NCBI GenBank assembly: GCA_964036315.1
Contig: OZ038509.1
Span: 30,582,968-30,646,967 of the forward strand
Origin: Acanthosepion esculentum
Lineage: Eukaryota > Mollusca > Cephalopoda > Sepiida > Sepiidae
DNA length: 64,000 nucleotides
Reading direction: 5' to 3'
Of this stretch, positions 45,041 to 59,900 are shown one piece after another. The notes beneath the pieces are model-generated. The model worked only from the letters and a program-made list of their open reading frames with translations. It had not been told where the DNA came from and ran no database searches. The translations under genes and the position numbers were made by a program. Position 1 is the stretch's first letter. Each line of letters opens with the position of its first letter.

Positions 45041-46027
45041 GAAAATATAGCAGATTTTGTTATGTTTCAATTGAAAATGTTAAAATCAAATAGAATTATA
45101 GCAGATTCTGTTGTCTGTCAATTGCAAATGTTAAAATCAATGGAATTTTAGCAGATTTTGTTATTTTTCATATGAAAATTTTTAAATCAATTGGAATTTT
45201 AGCAGATTTTGTTATTTTTCAATTGAAAATGTTAAAATCAAACAGTATATATAACAGATTTTGTTATTTTTCAATTGAGAATATCAAAATCAAATGGAAT
45301 TATAGCAGATTTTGTTATTTTTCATTTGAAAATGTTAAAATCAAATGGAATTGTAGCAGATTTTGTTATTTTACAAATGAAAATGTTAAAATCAAATGGA
45401 ATTGTAGCAAATTTTGTTATTTTTCAATTGAAAATGTTGAAATCAAAGGGAATTAATGATGATTTTGTTATTTTTCTATTGAAATTGTTAAAATCAAACG
45501 GAATTATAGAAGATTCTATTATTTTTCAATTGAAAATGTTAATATAAAATGGAATTATAGCAGATTTTGATATTCTTCAATTGAAAATATTAATATCAAA
45601 TAAAATTATAGCAGATCTTGTTATTTTTCAATTGAAAATGTTAAAATCAAACAGTATATATAACAGATTTTGTTATTTTTCAATTGAGAATATCAAAATC
45701 AAATGGAATTATAGCAGATTTTGTAATTTTTCAATTTAAAATGTTGAAATCAAATGGAATTATAGCATATTTTGTTATTTTTCAATTGAAAATGTATAAA
45801 TAAATGGAATTAATATTGATTTTCTTATTCTTCAATTGGAAATATTGAAATAAAATGAAATTATAGCAGATGTTGTTATTTTTCAGTTGAAAATGTTAAA
45901 ATCAAATGGAATTATAGCAGATTTTCTTATTCTTCAATTGAAAATGGTAAAATCAAATGGAATTATTCCAGATTTTGTTATTATTCAATTGAAAACATAA
46001 AAATCAAATGGAATTATAGCAGATTTT

Positions 46028-49000
46028 GTGATTTTTCCATTGAAAATGTTAAAATCACATGGAATTTATGCTGATTTGGGTATTTTTCAATTGAAAAATT
46101 TAAAATCAAATGGATTTATAGTCGATTTTGTTATTTTTCAATTGAAAATGTTAAAATCAAATGGAATTATAGCAGATTTTGTTATACTTCAATTGAAAAT
46201 GTTAAAATCAAATGGAAATGAAGCTGATCTTGTTATTTTTCAATTGAAAATGTTACAATCAAATGGAATTATAGCAGATTTTGTTATTTTCAATTGAAAA
46301 TGTTAAAATCAAATGGAATTATAGCAGATTTTGTTATGTTTCAATTGAAAATGTTACAATCAAATGGAATTATAGCAGATTTTGTTATGTTTCAATTGAA
46401 AATGTTAAAATCAAATGTAATTATAGCAGATTTTGTTATGTTTCAATTGAAAATGTTACAATCAAATGGAATTATAGCAGATTTTGTTATGTTTCAATTG
46501 AAAATGTTACAATCAAATGGAATTATAGCAGATTTTGTTATGTTTCAATTGAAAATGTTAAAATCAAATGTAATTATAGCAGATTTTCTTATTCTTCAAT
46601 TGAAAATGGTAAAATCAAATGGAATTATTCCAGATTTTGTTATTATTCAATTGAAAACATAAAAATCAAATGGAATTATAGCAGATTTTGTGATTTTTCC
46701 ATTGAAAATGTTAAAATCACATGGAATTTATGCTGATTTGGGTATTTTTCAATTGAAAAATTTAAAATCAAATGGATTTATAGTAGATTTTGTTATTTTT
46801 CAATTGAAAATGTTAAAATCAAATGGAATTATAGCAGATTTTGTTATACTTCAATTGAAAATGTTAAAATCAAATGGAAATGAAGCTGATCTTGTTATTT
46901 TTCAATTGAAAATGTTACAATCAAATGGAATTATAGCAGATTTTGTTATTTTCAATTGAAAATGTTAAAATCAAATGGAATTATAGCAGATTTTGTTATG
47001 TTTCAATTGAAAATGTTACAATCAAATGGAATTATAGCAGATTTTGTTATGTTTCAATTGAAAATGTTAAAATCAAATGTAATTATAGCAGATTTTGTTA
47101 TGTTTCAATTGAAAATGTTACAATCAAATGGAATTATAGCAGATTTTGTTATGTTTCAATTGAAAATGTTACAATCAAATGGAATTATAGCAGATTTTGT
47201 TATGTTTCAATTGAAAATGTTAAAATCAAATGTAATTATAGCAGATTTTGTTATGTTTCAATTGAAAATGTTAAAATCAAATGGAATTATAGCAGATTTT
47301 GTTATGTTTCAATTGAAAATGTTACAATCAAATGGAATTATAGCAGATTTTGTTATGTTTCAATTGAAAATGTTAAAATCAAATGGAATTATAGCAGATT
47401 TTGTTATGTTTCAATTGAAAATGTTAAAATCAAATGGAATTATAGCAGATTTTGTTATGTTTCAATTGAAAATGTTACAATCAAATGGAATTATACCAGA
47501 TTTTGTTATTTTTCAATTGAAAATGTTAAAATCAAATGGTATTATAGCAGATTTTGTTATGTTTCAATTGAAAATGTTAAAATCAAATGGAATTATAGCA
47601 GATTTTGTTATTTTCAATTGAAAATGTTACAATCAAATGGAATTATAGCAGATTTTGTTATGTTTCAATTGAAAATGTTAAAATCAAATGGAATTATAGC
47701 AGATTTTGGTATTTTCAATTGAAAATGTTACAATCAAATGGAATTATAGCAGATTTTGTTATTTTTCAATTGAAAATGTTAAAATCAAATGTAATTATAG
47801 CAGATTTTGTTATGTATCAATTGAAAATGTTAAAATCAAATGGAATTATAGCAGATCTTGTTATTTTTCAATTGAAAATGTTAAAATCAATGTAATTATA
47901 GCAGATTTTGTTATGTTTCAATTGAAAATGTAACAATCAAATGGAATTATAGCAGATTTTGTTATGTTTCAATTGAAAATGTTAAAATCAAATGGAATTA
48001 TAGCAGATTTTGTTATGTTTCAATTGAAAATGTTACAATCAAATGGAATTATAGCAGATTTTGTTATGTTTCAATTGAAAATGTTAAAATCAAATGGAAT
48101 TATAGCAGATTTTGTTATGTTTCAATTGAAAATGTTACAATCAAATGGAATTATAGCAGATTTTTTTATTTTTCAATTGAAAATGATAAAATCAAATTGA
48201 ATTATAGCAGATTTTGTTATGTTTCAATTGAAAATGTTACAATCAAATGGAATTATAGCAGATTTTGTTATGTTTCAATTGAAAATGTTACAATCAAATG
48301 GAATTATAGCAGATTTTGTTATGTTTCAATTGAAAATGTTAAAATCAAATGTAATTATAGCAGATTTTGTTATGTTTCAATTGAAAATGTTAAAATCAAA
48401 TGGAATTATAGCAGATTTTGTTATGTTTCAATTGAAAATGTTACAATCAAATGGAATTATAGCAGATTTTGTTATGTTTCAATTGAAAATGTTAAAATCA
48501 AATGGAATTATAGCAGATTTTGTTATGTTTCAATTGAAAATGTTAAAATCAAATGGAATTATAGCAGATTTTGTTATGTTTCAATTGAAAATGTTACAAT
48601 CAAATGGAATTATACCAGATTTTGTTATTTTTCAATTGAAAATGTTAAAATCAAATGGAATTATAGCAGATTTTGTTATGTTTCAATTGAAAATGTTAAA
48701 ATCAAATGGAATTATAGCAGATTTTGTTATTTTCAATTGAAAATGTTACAATCAAATGGAATTATAGCAGATTTTGTTATGTTTCAATTGAAAATGTTAA
48801 AATCAAATGGAATTATAGCAGATTTTGGTATTTTCAATTAAAAATGTTACAATCAAATGGAATTATAGCAGATTTTGTTATTTTTCAATTGAAAATGTTA
48901 AAATCAAATGTAATTATAGCAGATTTTGTTATGTATCAATTGAAAATGTTAAAATCAAATGGAATTATAGCAGATCTTGTTATTTTTCAATTGAAAATGT

Positions 49001-50800
49001 TAAAATCAATGTAATTATAGCAGATTTTGTTATGTTTCAATTGAAAATGTTACAATCAAATGGAATTATAGCAGATTTTGTTATGTTTCAATTGAAAATG
49101 TTAAAATCAAATGGAATTATAGCAGATTTTGTTATGTTTCAATTGAAAATGTTACAATCAAATGGAATTATAGCAGATTTTGTTATGTTTCAATTGAAAA
49201 TGTTAAAATCAAATGGAATTATAGCAGATTTTGTTATGTTTCAATTGAAAATGTTACAATCAAATGGAATTATAGCAGATTTTTTTATTTTTCAATTGAA
49301 AATGATAAAATCAAATTGAATTATAGCAGATTTTGTTATGTTTCAATTGAAAATGTTACAATCAAATGGAATTATAGCAGATTTTGTTATGTTTCAATTG
49401 AAAATGTTACAATCAAATGGAATTATAGCAGATTTTGTTATTTTTCAATTGAAAATGTTAAAATCAAATGTAATTATAGCAGATTTTCTTATTCTTCAAT
49501 TGAAAATGGTAAAATCAAATGGAATTATTCCAGATTTTGTTATTATTCAATTGAAAACATAAAAATCAAATGGAATTATAGCAGATTTTGTGATTTTTCC
49601 ATTGAAAATGTTAAAATCACATGGAATTTATGCTGATTTGGGTATTTTTCAATTGAAAAATTTAAAATCAAATGGATTTATAGTAGATTTTGTTATTTTT
49701 CAATTGAAAATGTTAAAATCAAATGGAATTATAGCAGATTTTGTTATACTTCAATTGAAAATGTTAAAATCAAATGGAAATGAAGCTGATCTTGTTATTT
49801 TTCAATTGAAAATGTTACAATCAAATGGAATTATAGCAGATTTTGTTATTTTCAATTGAAAATGTTAAAATCAAATGGAATTATAGCAGATTTTGTTATG
49901 TTTCAATTGAAAATGTTATAATCAAATGGAATTATAGCAGATTTTGTTATGTTTCAATTGAAAATGTTAAAATCAAATGTAATTATAGCAGATTTTGTTA
50001 TGTTTCAATTGAAAATGTTACAATCAAATGGAATTATAGCAGATTTTGTTATTTTTCAATTGAAAATGTTACAATCAAATGGAATTATAGCAGATTTTGT
50101 TATGTTTCAATTGAAAATGTTAAAATCAAATGTAATTATAGCAGATTTTGTTATGTTTCAATTGAAAATGTTAAAATCAAATGGAATTATAGCAGATTTT
50201 GTTATGTTTCAATTGAAAATGTTACAATCAAATGGAATTATAGCAGATTTTGTTATGTTTCAATTGAAAATGTTAAAATCAAATGGAATTATAGCAGATT
50301 TTGTTATGTTTCAATTGAAAATGTTAAAATCAAATGGAATTATAGCAGATTTTGTTATGTTTCAATTGAAAATGTTACAATCAAATGGAATTATACCAGA
50401 TTTTGTTATTTTTCAATTGAAAATGTTAAAATCAAATGGAATTATAGCAGATTTTGTTATGTTTCAATTGAAAATGTTAAAATCAAATGGAATTATAGCA
50501 GATTTTGTTATTTTCAATTGAAAATGTTACAATCAAATGGAATTATAGCAGATTTTGTTATGTTTCAATTGAAAATGTTAAAATCAAATGGAATTATAGC
50601 AGATTTTGGTATTTTCAATTGAAAATGTTACAATCAAATGGAATTATAGCAGATTTTGTTATTTTTCAATTGAAAATGTTAAAATCAAATGTAATTATAG
50701 CAGATTTTGTTATGTATCAATTGAAAATGTTAAAATCAAATGGAATTATAGCAGATCTTGTTATTTTTCAATTGAAAATGTTACAATCAAATGGAATTAT
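46028..50800. repeat. Nested higher-order duplications in satellite B, set 1
   Basis: A marker block (ATTTTTCCATTGAAAATG with TGCTGATTTGGGTATT) occurs at 46028, 46690 and 49590, offsets of 662 and 2900 bp. A second marker (GGAATTATACCAGATTTT) occurs near 47487, 48606 and 50387, offsets of about 1119 and 1781 bp. The second offsets sum to 2900, so a block of about 2.9 kb contains an inner 1.1-kb duplication. Confidence 0.85.
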
Positions 50801-53800
50801 AGCAGATTTTGTTATGTTTCAATTGAAAATGTTAAAATCAAATGTAATTATAGCAGATTTTGTTATGTTTCAATTGAAAATGTTAAAATCAAATGTAATT
50901 ATAGCAGATTTTGTTATGTTTCAATTGGAAATGTTACAATCAAATGGAATTATAGCAGATTTTGTTATTTTTCAATTGAAAATGTTAAAATCAAATGTAA
51001 TTATAGCAGATTTTGTTATGTTTCAATTGAAAATGTTACAATCAAATGGAATTATAGCAGATTTTGTTATGTTTCAATTGAAAATGTTAAAATCAAATGG
51101 AATTATAGCAGATTTTGTTATGTTTCAATTGAAAATGTTAAAATCAAATGGAATTATAGCAGATTTTGTTATGTTTCAATTGAAAATGTTACAATCAAAT
51201 GGAATTATAGCAGATTTTGTTATGTTTCAATTGAAAATGTTAAAACCAAATGTAATTATAGCAGATTTTGTTATGTTTCAATTGAAAATGTTAAAATCAA
51301 ATGGAATTATAGCAGATTTTGTTATTTTTCAATTGAAAATGATAAAATCAAATTGAATTATAGCAGATTTTGTTATGTTTCAATTGAAAATGTTACAATC
51401 AAATGGAATTATAGCAGATTTTGTTATGTTTCAATTGAAAATGTTACAATCAAATGGAATTATAGCAGATTTTGTTATTTTTCAATTGAAAATGATAAAA
51501 TCAAATTGAATTATAGCAGATTTTGTTATGTTTCAATTGAAAATGTTATAATCAAATGGAATTATAGCAGATTTTGTTATGTTTCAATTGAAAATGTAAC
51601 AATCAAATGGAATTATAGCAGATTTTGTTATTTTTCAATTGAAAATGTTAAAATCAAATGGAATTATAGCAGATTTTGTTATGTTTCAATTGAAAATGTT
51701 AAAATCAAATGTAATTATAGCAGATTTTGTTATGTTTCAATTGAAAATGTTACAATCAAATGGAATTATAGCAGATTTTGTTATGTTTCAATTGAAAATG
51801 TTAAAATCAAATGTAATTATAGCAGATTTTGTTATGTTTCAATTGAAAATGTTACAATCAAATGGAATTATAGCAGATTTTGTTATGTTTCAATTGAAAA
51901 TGTTAAAATCAAATGGAATTATAGCAGATTTTGTTATGTTTCAATTGAAAATGTTACAATCAAATGGAATTATAGCAGATTTTGTTATTTTTCAATTGAA
52001 AATGTTAAAATAAAAAGTAATTATATCAGATTTTGTTATGTTTCAATTGAAAATGTTAAAATCAAATGGAATTATAGCAGATTTTGTTATTTTTCAATTG
52101 AAAATGTTAAAATCAAATGTAATTATAGCAGATTTTGTTATGTTTCAATTGAAAATGTTACAATCAAATGGAATTATAGCAGATTTTGTTATGTTTCAAT
52201 TGAAAATGTTAAAATCAAATGGAATTATAGCAGATTTTGTTATGTTTCAATTGAAAATGTTACAATCAAATGGAATTATAGCAGATTTTGTTATGTTTCA
52301 ATTGAAAATGTTAAAATCAAATGGAATTATAGCAGATTTTGTTATGTTTCAATTGAAAATGTTACAATCAAATGGAATTATAGCAGATTTTTTTATGTTT
52401 CAATTGAAAATGATAAAATCAAATTGAATTATAGCAGATTTTGTTATGTTTCAATTGAAAATGTTACAATCAAATGGAATTATAGCAGATTTTGTTATGT
52501 TTCAATTGAAAATGTTACAATCAAATGGAATTATAGCAGATTTTGTTATTTCTCAATTGAAAATGTTAAAATCAAATGGAATTATAGCAGATTTTGTTAT
52601 GTTTCAATTGAAAATGTTAAAATCAAATGGAATTATAGCAGATTTTGTTATTTATCAATTGAAAATGTTAAAATCAAATGTAATTATAGCAGATTTTGTT
52701 ATGTTTCAATTGAAAATGTTACAATCAAATGGAATTATAGCAGATTTTGTTATGTTTCAATTGAAAATGTTAAAATCAAATGGAATTATAGCAGATTTTG
52801 TTATGTTTCAATTGAAAATGTTACAATCAAATGGAATTATAGCAGATTTTGTTATTTTTCAATGGAAAATGATAAAATCAAATTGAATTATAGCAGATTT
52901 TGTTATGTTTCAATTGAAAATGTTACAATCAAATGGAATTATAGCAGATTTTGTTATGTTTCAATTGAAAATGTTACAATCAAATGGAATTATAGCAGAT
53001 TTTGTTATTTTTCAATTGAAAATGTTAAAATCAAATGGAATTATATCAGATTTTGTTATGTTTCAATTGAAAATGTTAAAATCAAATGGAATTATAGCAG
53101 ATTTTGTTATTTTTCAATTGAAAATGTTAAAATCAAATGTAATTATAGCAGATTTTGTTATGTTTCAATTGAAAATGTTACAATCAAATGGAATTATAGC
53201 AGATTTTGTTATGTTTCAATTGAAAATGTTAAAATCAAATGTAATTATAGCAGATTTTGTTATGTTTCAATTGAAAATGTTAAAATCAAATGTAATTATA
53301 GCAGATTTTGTTATGTTTCAATTGAAAATGTTACAATCAAATGGAATTATAGCAGATTTTGTTATTTTTCAATTGAAAATGTTAAAATCAAATGGAATTA
53401 TAGCAGATTTTGTTATGTTTCAATTGAAAATGTTACAATCAAATGGAATTATAGCAGATTTTGTTATGTTTCAATTGAAAATGTTAAAATCAAATGTAAT
53501 TATAGCAGATTTTGTTATGTTTCAATTGAAAATGTTAAAATCAAATGGAATTATAGCAGATTTTGTTATGTTTCAATTGAAAATGTTAAAATCAAATGTA
53601 ATTATAGCAGATTTTGTTATGTTTCAATTGGAAATGTTACAATCAAATGGAATTATAGCAGATTTTGTTATTTTTCAATTGAAAATGTTAAAATCAAATG
53701 TAATTATAGCAGATTTTGTTATGTTTCAATTGAAAATGTTACAATCAAATGGAATTATAGCAGATTTTGTTATGTTTCAATTGAAAATGTTACAATCAAA

Positions 53801-56800
53801 TGGAATTATAGCAGATTTTGTTATGTTTCAATTGAAAATGTTAAAACCAAATGTAATTATAGCAGATTTTGTTATGTTTCAATTGAAAATGTTAAAATCA
53901 AATGGAATTATAGCAGATTTTGTTATTTTTCAATTGAAAATGATAAAATCAAATTGAATTATAGCAGATTTTGTTATGTTTCAATTGAAAATGTTACAAT
54001 CAAATGGAATTATAGCAGATTTTGTTATGTTTCAATTGAAAATATTACAATCAAATGGAATTATAGCAGATTTTGTTATTTTTCAATTGAAAATGATAAA
54101 ATCAAATTGAATTATAGCAGATTTTGTTATGTTTCAATTGAAAATGTTATAATCAAATGGAATTATAGCAGATTTTGTTATGTTTCAATTGAAAATGTTA
54201 CAATCAAATGGAATTATAGCAGATTTTGTTATTTTTCAATTGAAAATGTTAAAATCAAATGGAATTATAGCAGATTTTGTTATGTTTCAATTGAAAATGT
54301 TAAAATCAAATGTAATTATAGCAGATTTTGTTATGTTTCAATTGAAAATGTTACAATCAAATGGAATTATAGCAGATTTTGTTATGTTTCAATTGAAAAT
54401 GTTACAATCAAATGGAATTATAGCAGATTTTGTTATGTTTCAATTGAAAATGTTAAAATCAAATGTAATTATAGCAGATTTTGTTATGTTTCAATTGAAA
54501 ATGTTACAATCAAATGGAATTATAGCAGATTTTGTTATGTTTCAATTGAAAATGTTAAAATCAAATGGAATTATAGCAGATTTTGTTATGTTTCAATTGA
54601 AAATGTTACAATCAAATGGAATTATAGCAGATTTTGTTATTTTTCAATTGAAAATGTTAAAATCAAATGGAATTATAGCAGATTTTGTTATGTTTCAATT
54701 GAAAATGTTAAAATCAAATGGAATTATAGCAGATTTTGTTATTTTCAATTGAAAATGTTACAATCAAATGGAATTATAGCAGATTTTGTTATTTTTCAAT
54801 TGAAAATGTTAAAATCAAAAGTAATTATATCAGATTTTGTTATGTTTCAATTGAAAATGTTAAAATCAAATGGAATTATAGCAGATTTTGTTATTTTTCA
54901 ATTGAAAATGTTAAAATCAAATGTAATTATAGCAGATTTTGTTATGTTTCAATTGAAAATGTTACAATCAAATGGAATTATAGCAGATTTTGTTATGTTT
55001 CAATTGAAAATGTTAAAATCAAATGGAATTATAGCAGATTTTGTTATGTTTCAATTGAAAATGTTACAATCAAATGGAATTATAGCAGATTTTGTTATGT
55101 TTCAATTGAAAATGTTAAAATCAAATGGAATTATAGCAGATTTTGTTATGTTTCAATTGAAAATGTTACAATCAAATGGAATTCTAGCAGATTTTGTTAT
55201 GTTTCAATTGAAAATGATAAAATCAAATTGAATTATAGCAGATTTTGTTATGTTTCAATTGAAAATGTTACAATCAAATGGAATTATAGCAGATTTTGTT
55301 ATGTTTCAATTGAAAATGTTACAATCAAATGGAATTATAGCAGATTTTGTTATTTCTCAATTGAAAATGTTAAAATCAAATGGAATTATAGCAGATTTTG
55401 TTATGTTTCAATTGAAAATGTTAAAATCAAATGGAATTATAGCAGATTTTGTTATTTATCAATTGAAAATGTTAAAATCAAATGTAATTATAGCAGATTT
55501 TGTTATGTTTCAATTGAAAATGTTACAATCAAATGGAATTATAGCAGATTTTGTTATGTTTCAATTGAAAATGTTAAAATCAAATGGAATTATAGCAGAT
55601 TTTGTTATGTTTCAATTGAAAATGTTACAATCAAATGGAATTATAGCAGATTTTGTTATTTTTCAATGGAAAATGATAAAATCAAATTGAATTATAGCAG
55701 ATTTTGTTATGTTTCAATTGAAAATGTTACAATCAAATGGAATTATAGCAGATTTTGTTATGTTTCAATTGAAAATGTTACAATCAAATGGAATTATAGC
55801 AGATTTTGTTATTTTTCAATTGAAAATGTTAAAATCAAATGGAATTATATCAGATTTTGTTATGTTTCAATTGAAAATGTTAAAATCAAATGGAATTATA
55901 GCAGATTTTGTTATTTTTCAATTGAAAATGTTAAAATCAAATGTAATTATAGCAGATTTTGTTATGTTTCAATTGAAAATGTTACAATCAAATGGAATTA
56001 TAGCAGATTTTGTTATGTTTCAATTGAAAATGTTAAAATCAAATGTAATTATAGCAGATTTTGTTATGTTTCAATTGAAAATGTTAAAATCAAATGTAAT
56101 TATAGCAGATTTTGTTATGTTTCAATTGAAAATGTTACAATCAAATGGAATTATAGCAGATTTTGTTATTTTTCAATTGAAAATGTTAAAATCAAATGGA
56201 ATTATAGCAGATTTTGTTATGTTTCAATTGAAAATGTTACAATCAAATGGAATTATAGCAGATTTTGTTATGTTTCAATTGAAAATGTTAAAATCAAATG
56301 GAATTATAGCAGATTTTGTTATGTTTCAATTGAAAATGTTAAAATCAAATGGAATTATAGCAGATTTTGTTATGTTTCAATTGAAAATGTTACAATCAAA
56401 TGGAATTATAGCAGATTTTGTTATGTTTCAATTGAAAATGTTAAAATCAAATGGAATTATAGCAGATTTTGTTATGTTTCAATTGAAAATGTTGAAATCA
56501 AATGGAATTATAGCAGATTTTGTTATGTTTCAATTGAAAATGTTACAATCAAATGGAATTATAGCAGATTTTGTTATGTTTCAATTGAAAATGTTAAAAT
56601 CAAATGTAATTATAGCAGATTTTGTTATGTTTCAATTGAAAATGTTACAATCAAATGGAATTATAGCAGATTTTGTTATGTTTCAATTGAAAATGTTAAA
56701 ATCAAATGGAATTATAGCAGATTTTGTTATGTTTCAATTAAAAATGTTACAATCAAATGGAATTATAGCTGATTTTGTTATTTTTCAATTGAAAATGTTA

Positions 56801-56900
56801 AAATCAAATGGAATTATAGCAGATTTTGTTATATATCAATTGAAAATGTTACAATCAAATGGAATTATAGCAGATTTTGTTATTTTCAATTGAAAATGTT
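50800..56900. repeat. Higher-order duplication in satellite B, set 2 (2.6-2.8 kb)
   Basis: Private variants recur at fixed offsets. TTTCAATTGGAAATG (near 50920 and 53620) and GTTAAAACCAAATG (near 51240 and 53842) are 2601 bp apart, exactly 51 monomers. Downstream, TTATTTCTCAATTG and TTTTTCAATGGAAAATG units recur 2804 bp apart (about 52550 and 55354; 52858 and 55662). The step from 2601 to 2804 means that about four extra monomers, one of them one base short, lie in the second copy. Confidence 0.85.
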
Positions 56901-59900
56901 ACAATCAAATGGAATTATAGCAGATTTTGTTATGTTTCAATTGAAAATGTTAAAATCAAATGGAATTATAGCAGATTTTGTTATTTTCAATTGAAAATGT
57001 TACAATCAAATGGAATTATAGCAGATTTTGTTATTTTTCAATTGAAAATGTTAAAATCAAATGTAATTATAGCAGATTTTGTTATGTTTCAATTGAAAAA
57101 GTTACAATCAAATGGAATTATAGCAGATTTTGTTATGTTTCAATTGAAAATGTTAAAATCAAATGGAATTATAGCAGATTTTATTATGTTTCAATTGAAA
57201 ATGTTACAATCAAATGGAATTATAGCAGATTTTGTTATGTTTCAATTGAAAATGTTAAAATCAAATGTAATTATAGCAGATTTTGTTATTTTTCAACTGA
57301 AAATGTTAAAATCAAATGTAATTATAGCAGATTTTGTTAGTTTCAATTGAAAATGTTACAATCAAATGGAATTATAGCAGATTTTGTTATGTTTCAATTG
57401 AAAATGTTAAAATCAAATGTAATTATAGCAGATTTTGTTATGTTTCAATTGAAAAGGTTACAATCAAATGGAATTATAGCAGATTTTGTTATGTTTCAAT
57501 TGAAAATGTTAAAATCAAATGGAATTATAGCAGATTTTGTTATTTTCAATTGAAAATGTTACAATCAAATGGAATTATAGCAGATTTTGTTATGTTTCAA
57601 TTGAAAATGTTACAATCAAATGGAATTATAGCAGATTTTGTTATTTTTCAATTGAAAATGTTAAAATCAAATGGAATTATAGCAGATTTTGTTATGTTTC
57701 AATTGAAAATTTTACAATCAAATTGAATTATAGCAGATTTTGTTATTTTTCAATTGAAAATGTCAAAATCAAATGGAATTATAGCAGATTTTGTTATGTT
57801 TCAATTGAAAATGTTACAATCAAATGGAATTATAGCAGATTTTGTTATGTTTCAATTGAAAATGTTAAAATCAAATGGAATTATAGCAGATTTTGTTATT
57901 TTTCAATTGAAAATGTTAAAATCAAATGTAATTATAGCAGATTTTGTTATGTTTCAATTGAAAATGTTAAAATCAAACGGAATTATAGCAGATTTTGTTA
58001 TTTTTCAATTGAAAATGTTAAAATCGAATGTAATTATAGCAGATTTTGTTATGTTTAAATTGAAAATGTTACAATCAAATGGAATTATAGCAGATTTTGT
58101 TATGTTTCAATTGAAAATGTTAAAATCAAATGGAATTATAGCAGATTTTGTTATGTTTCAATTGAAAATGTTACAATCAAATGGAATTATAGCAGATTTT
58201 GTAATGTTTCAATTGAAAATGTTAAAATCAAATGTAATTATAGCAGATTTTGTTATGTTTCAATTGAAAATGTTAAAATCAAATGGAATTATAGCAGATT
58301 TTGTTATGTTGCAATTGAAAATGTTACAATCAAATGGAATTATAGCAGATTTTGTTATGTTTCAATTGAAAATGTTACAATCAAATGGAATTATAGCAGA
58401 TTTTGTTATGTTTCAATTGAAAATGTTACAATCAAATGGAATTATAGCAGATTTTGTTATGTTTCAATTGAAAATGTTAAAATCAAATGTAATTATAGCA
58501 GATTTTGTTATGTTTCAATTGAAAATGTTAAAATCAAATGGAATTATAGCAGATTTTGTTATGTTTCAATTGAAAATGTTACAATCAAATGGAATTATAG
58601 CAGATTTTGTAATGTTTCAATTGAAAATGTTAAAATCAAATGTAATTATAGCAGATTTTGTTATGTTTCAATTGAAAATGTTGAAATCAAATGGAATTAT
58701 AGCAGATTTTGTTATGTTTCAATTGAAAATGTTGAAATCAAATGGAATTATAGCAGATTTTGTTATGTTTCAATTGAAAATGTTACAATCAAATGGAATT
58801 ATAGCAGATTTTGTTATTTTTCAATTGAAAATGTTAAAATCAAATGGAATTATAGCAGATTTTGTTATATATCAATTGAAAATGTTACAATCAAATGGAA
58901 TTATAGCAGATTTTGTTATTTTCAATTGAAAATGTTACAATCAAATGGAATTATAGCAGATTTTGTTATGTTTCAATTGAAAATGTTAAAATCAAATGGA
59001 ATTATAGCAGATTTTGTTATTTTCAATTGAAAATGTTACAATCAAATGGAATTATAGCAGATTTTGTTATTTTTCAATTGAAAATGTTAAAATCAAATGT
59101 AATTATAGCAGATTTTGTTATGTTTCAATTGAAAATGTTACAATCAAATGGAATTATAGCAGATTTTGTTATGTTTCAATTGAAAATGTTAAAATCAAAT
59201 GGAATTATAGCAGATTTTATTATGTTTCAATTGAAAATGTTACAATCAAATGGAATTATAGCAGATTTTGTTATGTTTCAATTGAAAATGTTAAAATCAA
59301 ATGTAATTATAGCAGATTTTGTTATTTTTCAATTGAAAATGTTAAAATCAAATGTAATTATAGCAGATTTTGTTATGTTTCAATTGAAAATGTTGCAATC
59401 AAATGGAATTATAGCAGATTTTGTTATTTTTCAATTGAAAATGTTAAAATCAAATGGAATTATAGCAGATTTTGTTATGTTTCAATTGAAAAGGTTACAA
59501 TCAAATGGAATTATAGCAGATTTTGTTATGTTTCAATTGAAAATGTTAAAATCAAATGGAATTATAGCAGATTTTGTTATGTTTCAATTGAAAATGTTAC
59601 AATCAAATGGAATTATAGCACATTTTGTTATTTTTCAATTGAAAATGTTAAAATCAAATGTAATTATAGCAGATTTTGTTAGGTTTCAATTGAAAATGTT
59701 ACAATCAAATGGAATTATAGCAGATTTTGTTATGTTTCAATTGAAAATGTTAAAATCAAATGGAATTATAGCAGATTTTGTTATTTTCAATTGAAAATGT
59801 TACAATCAAATGGAATTATAGCAGATTTTGTTATGTTTCAATTGAAAATGTTACAATCAAATGGAATTATAGCAGATTTTGTTATTTTTCAATTGAAAAT

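Noticed and set aside
50606..55231. A 1541-codon open frame of 17-residue repeats
   Set aside because: It lies wholly in satellite B, has a second open frame over the same DNA, starts and stops at random monomer variants, and its variants show no codon-like pattern. It is explained by a 51-bp period without stops.
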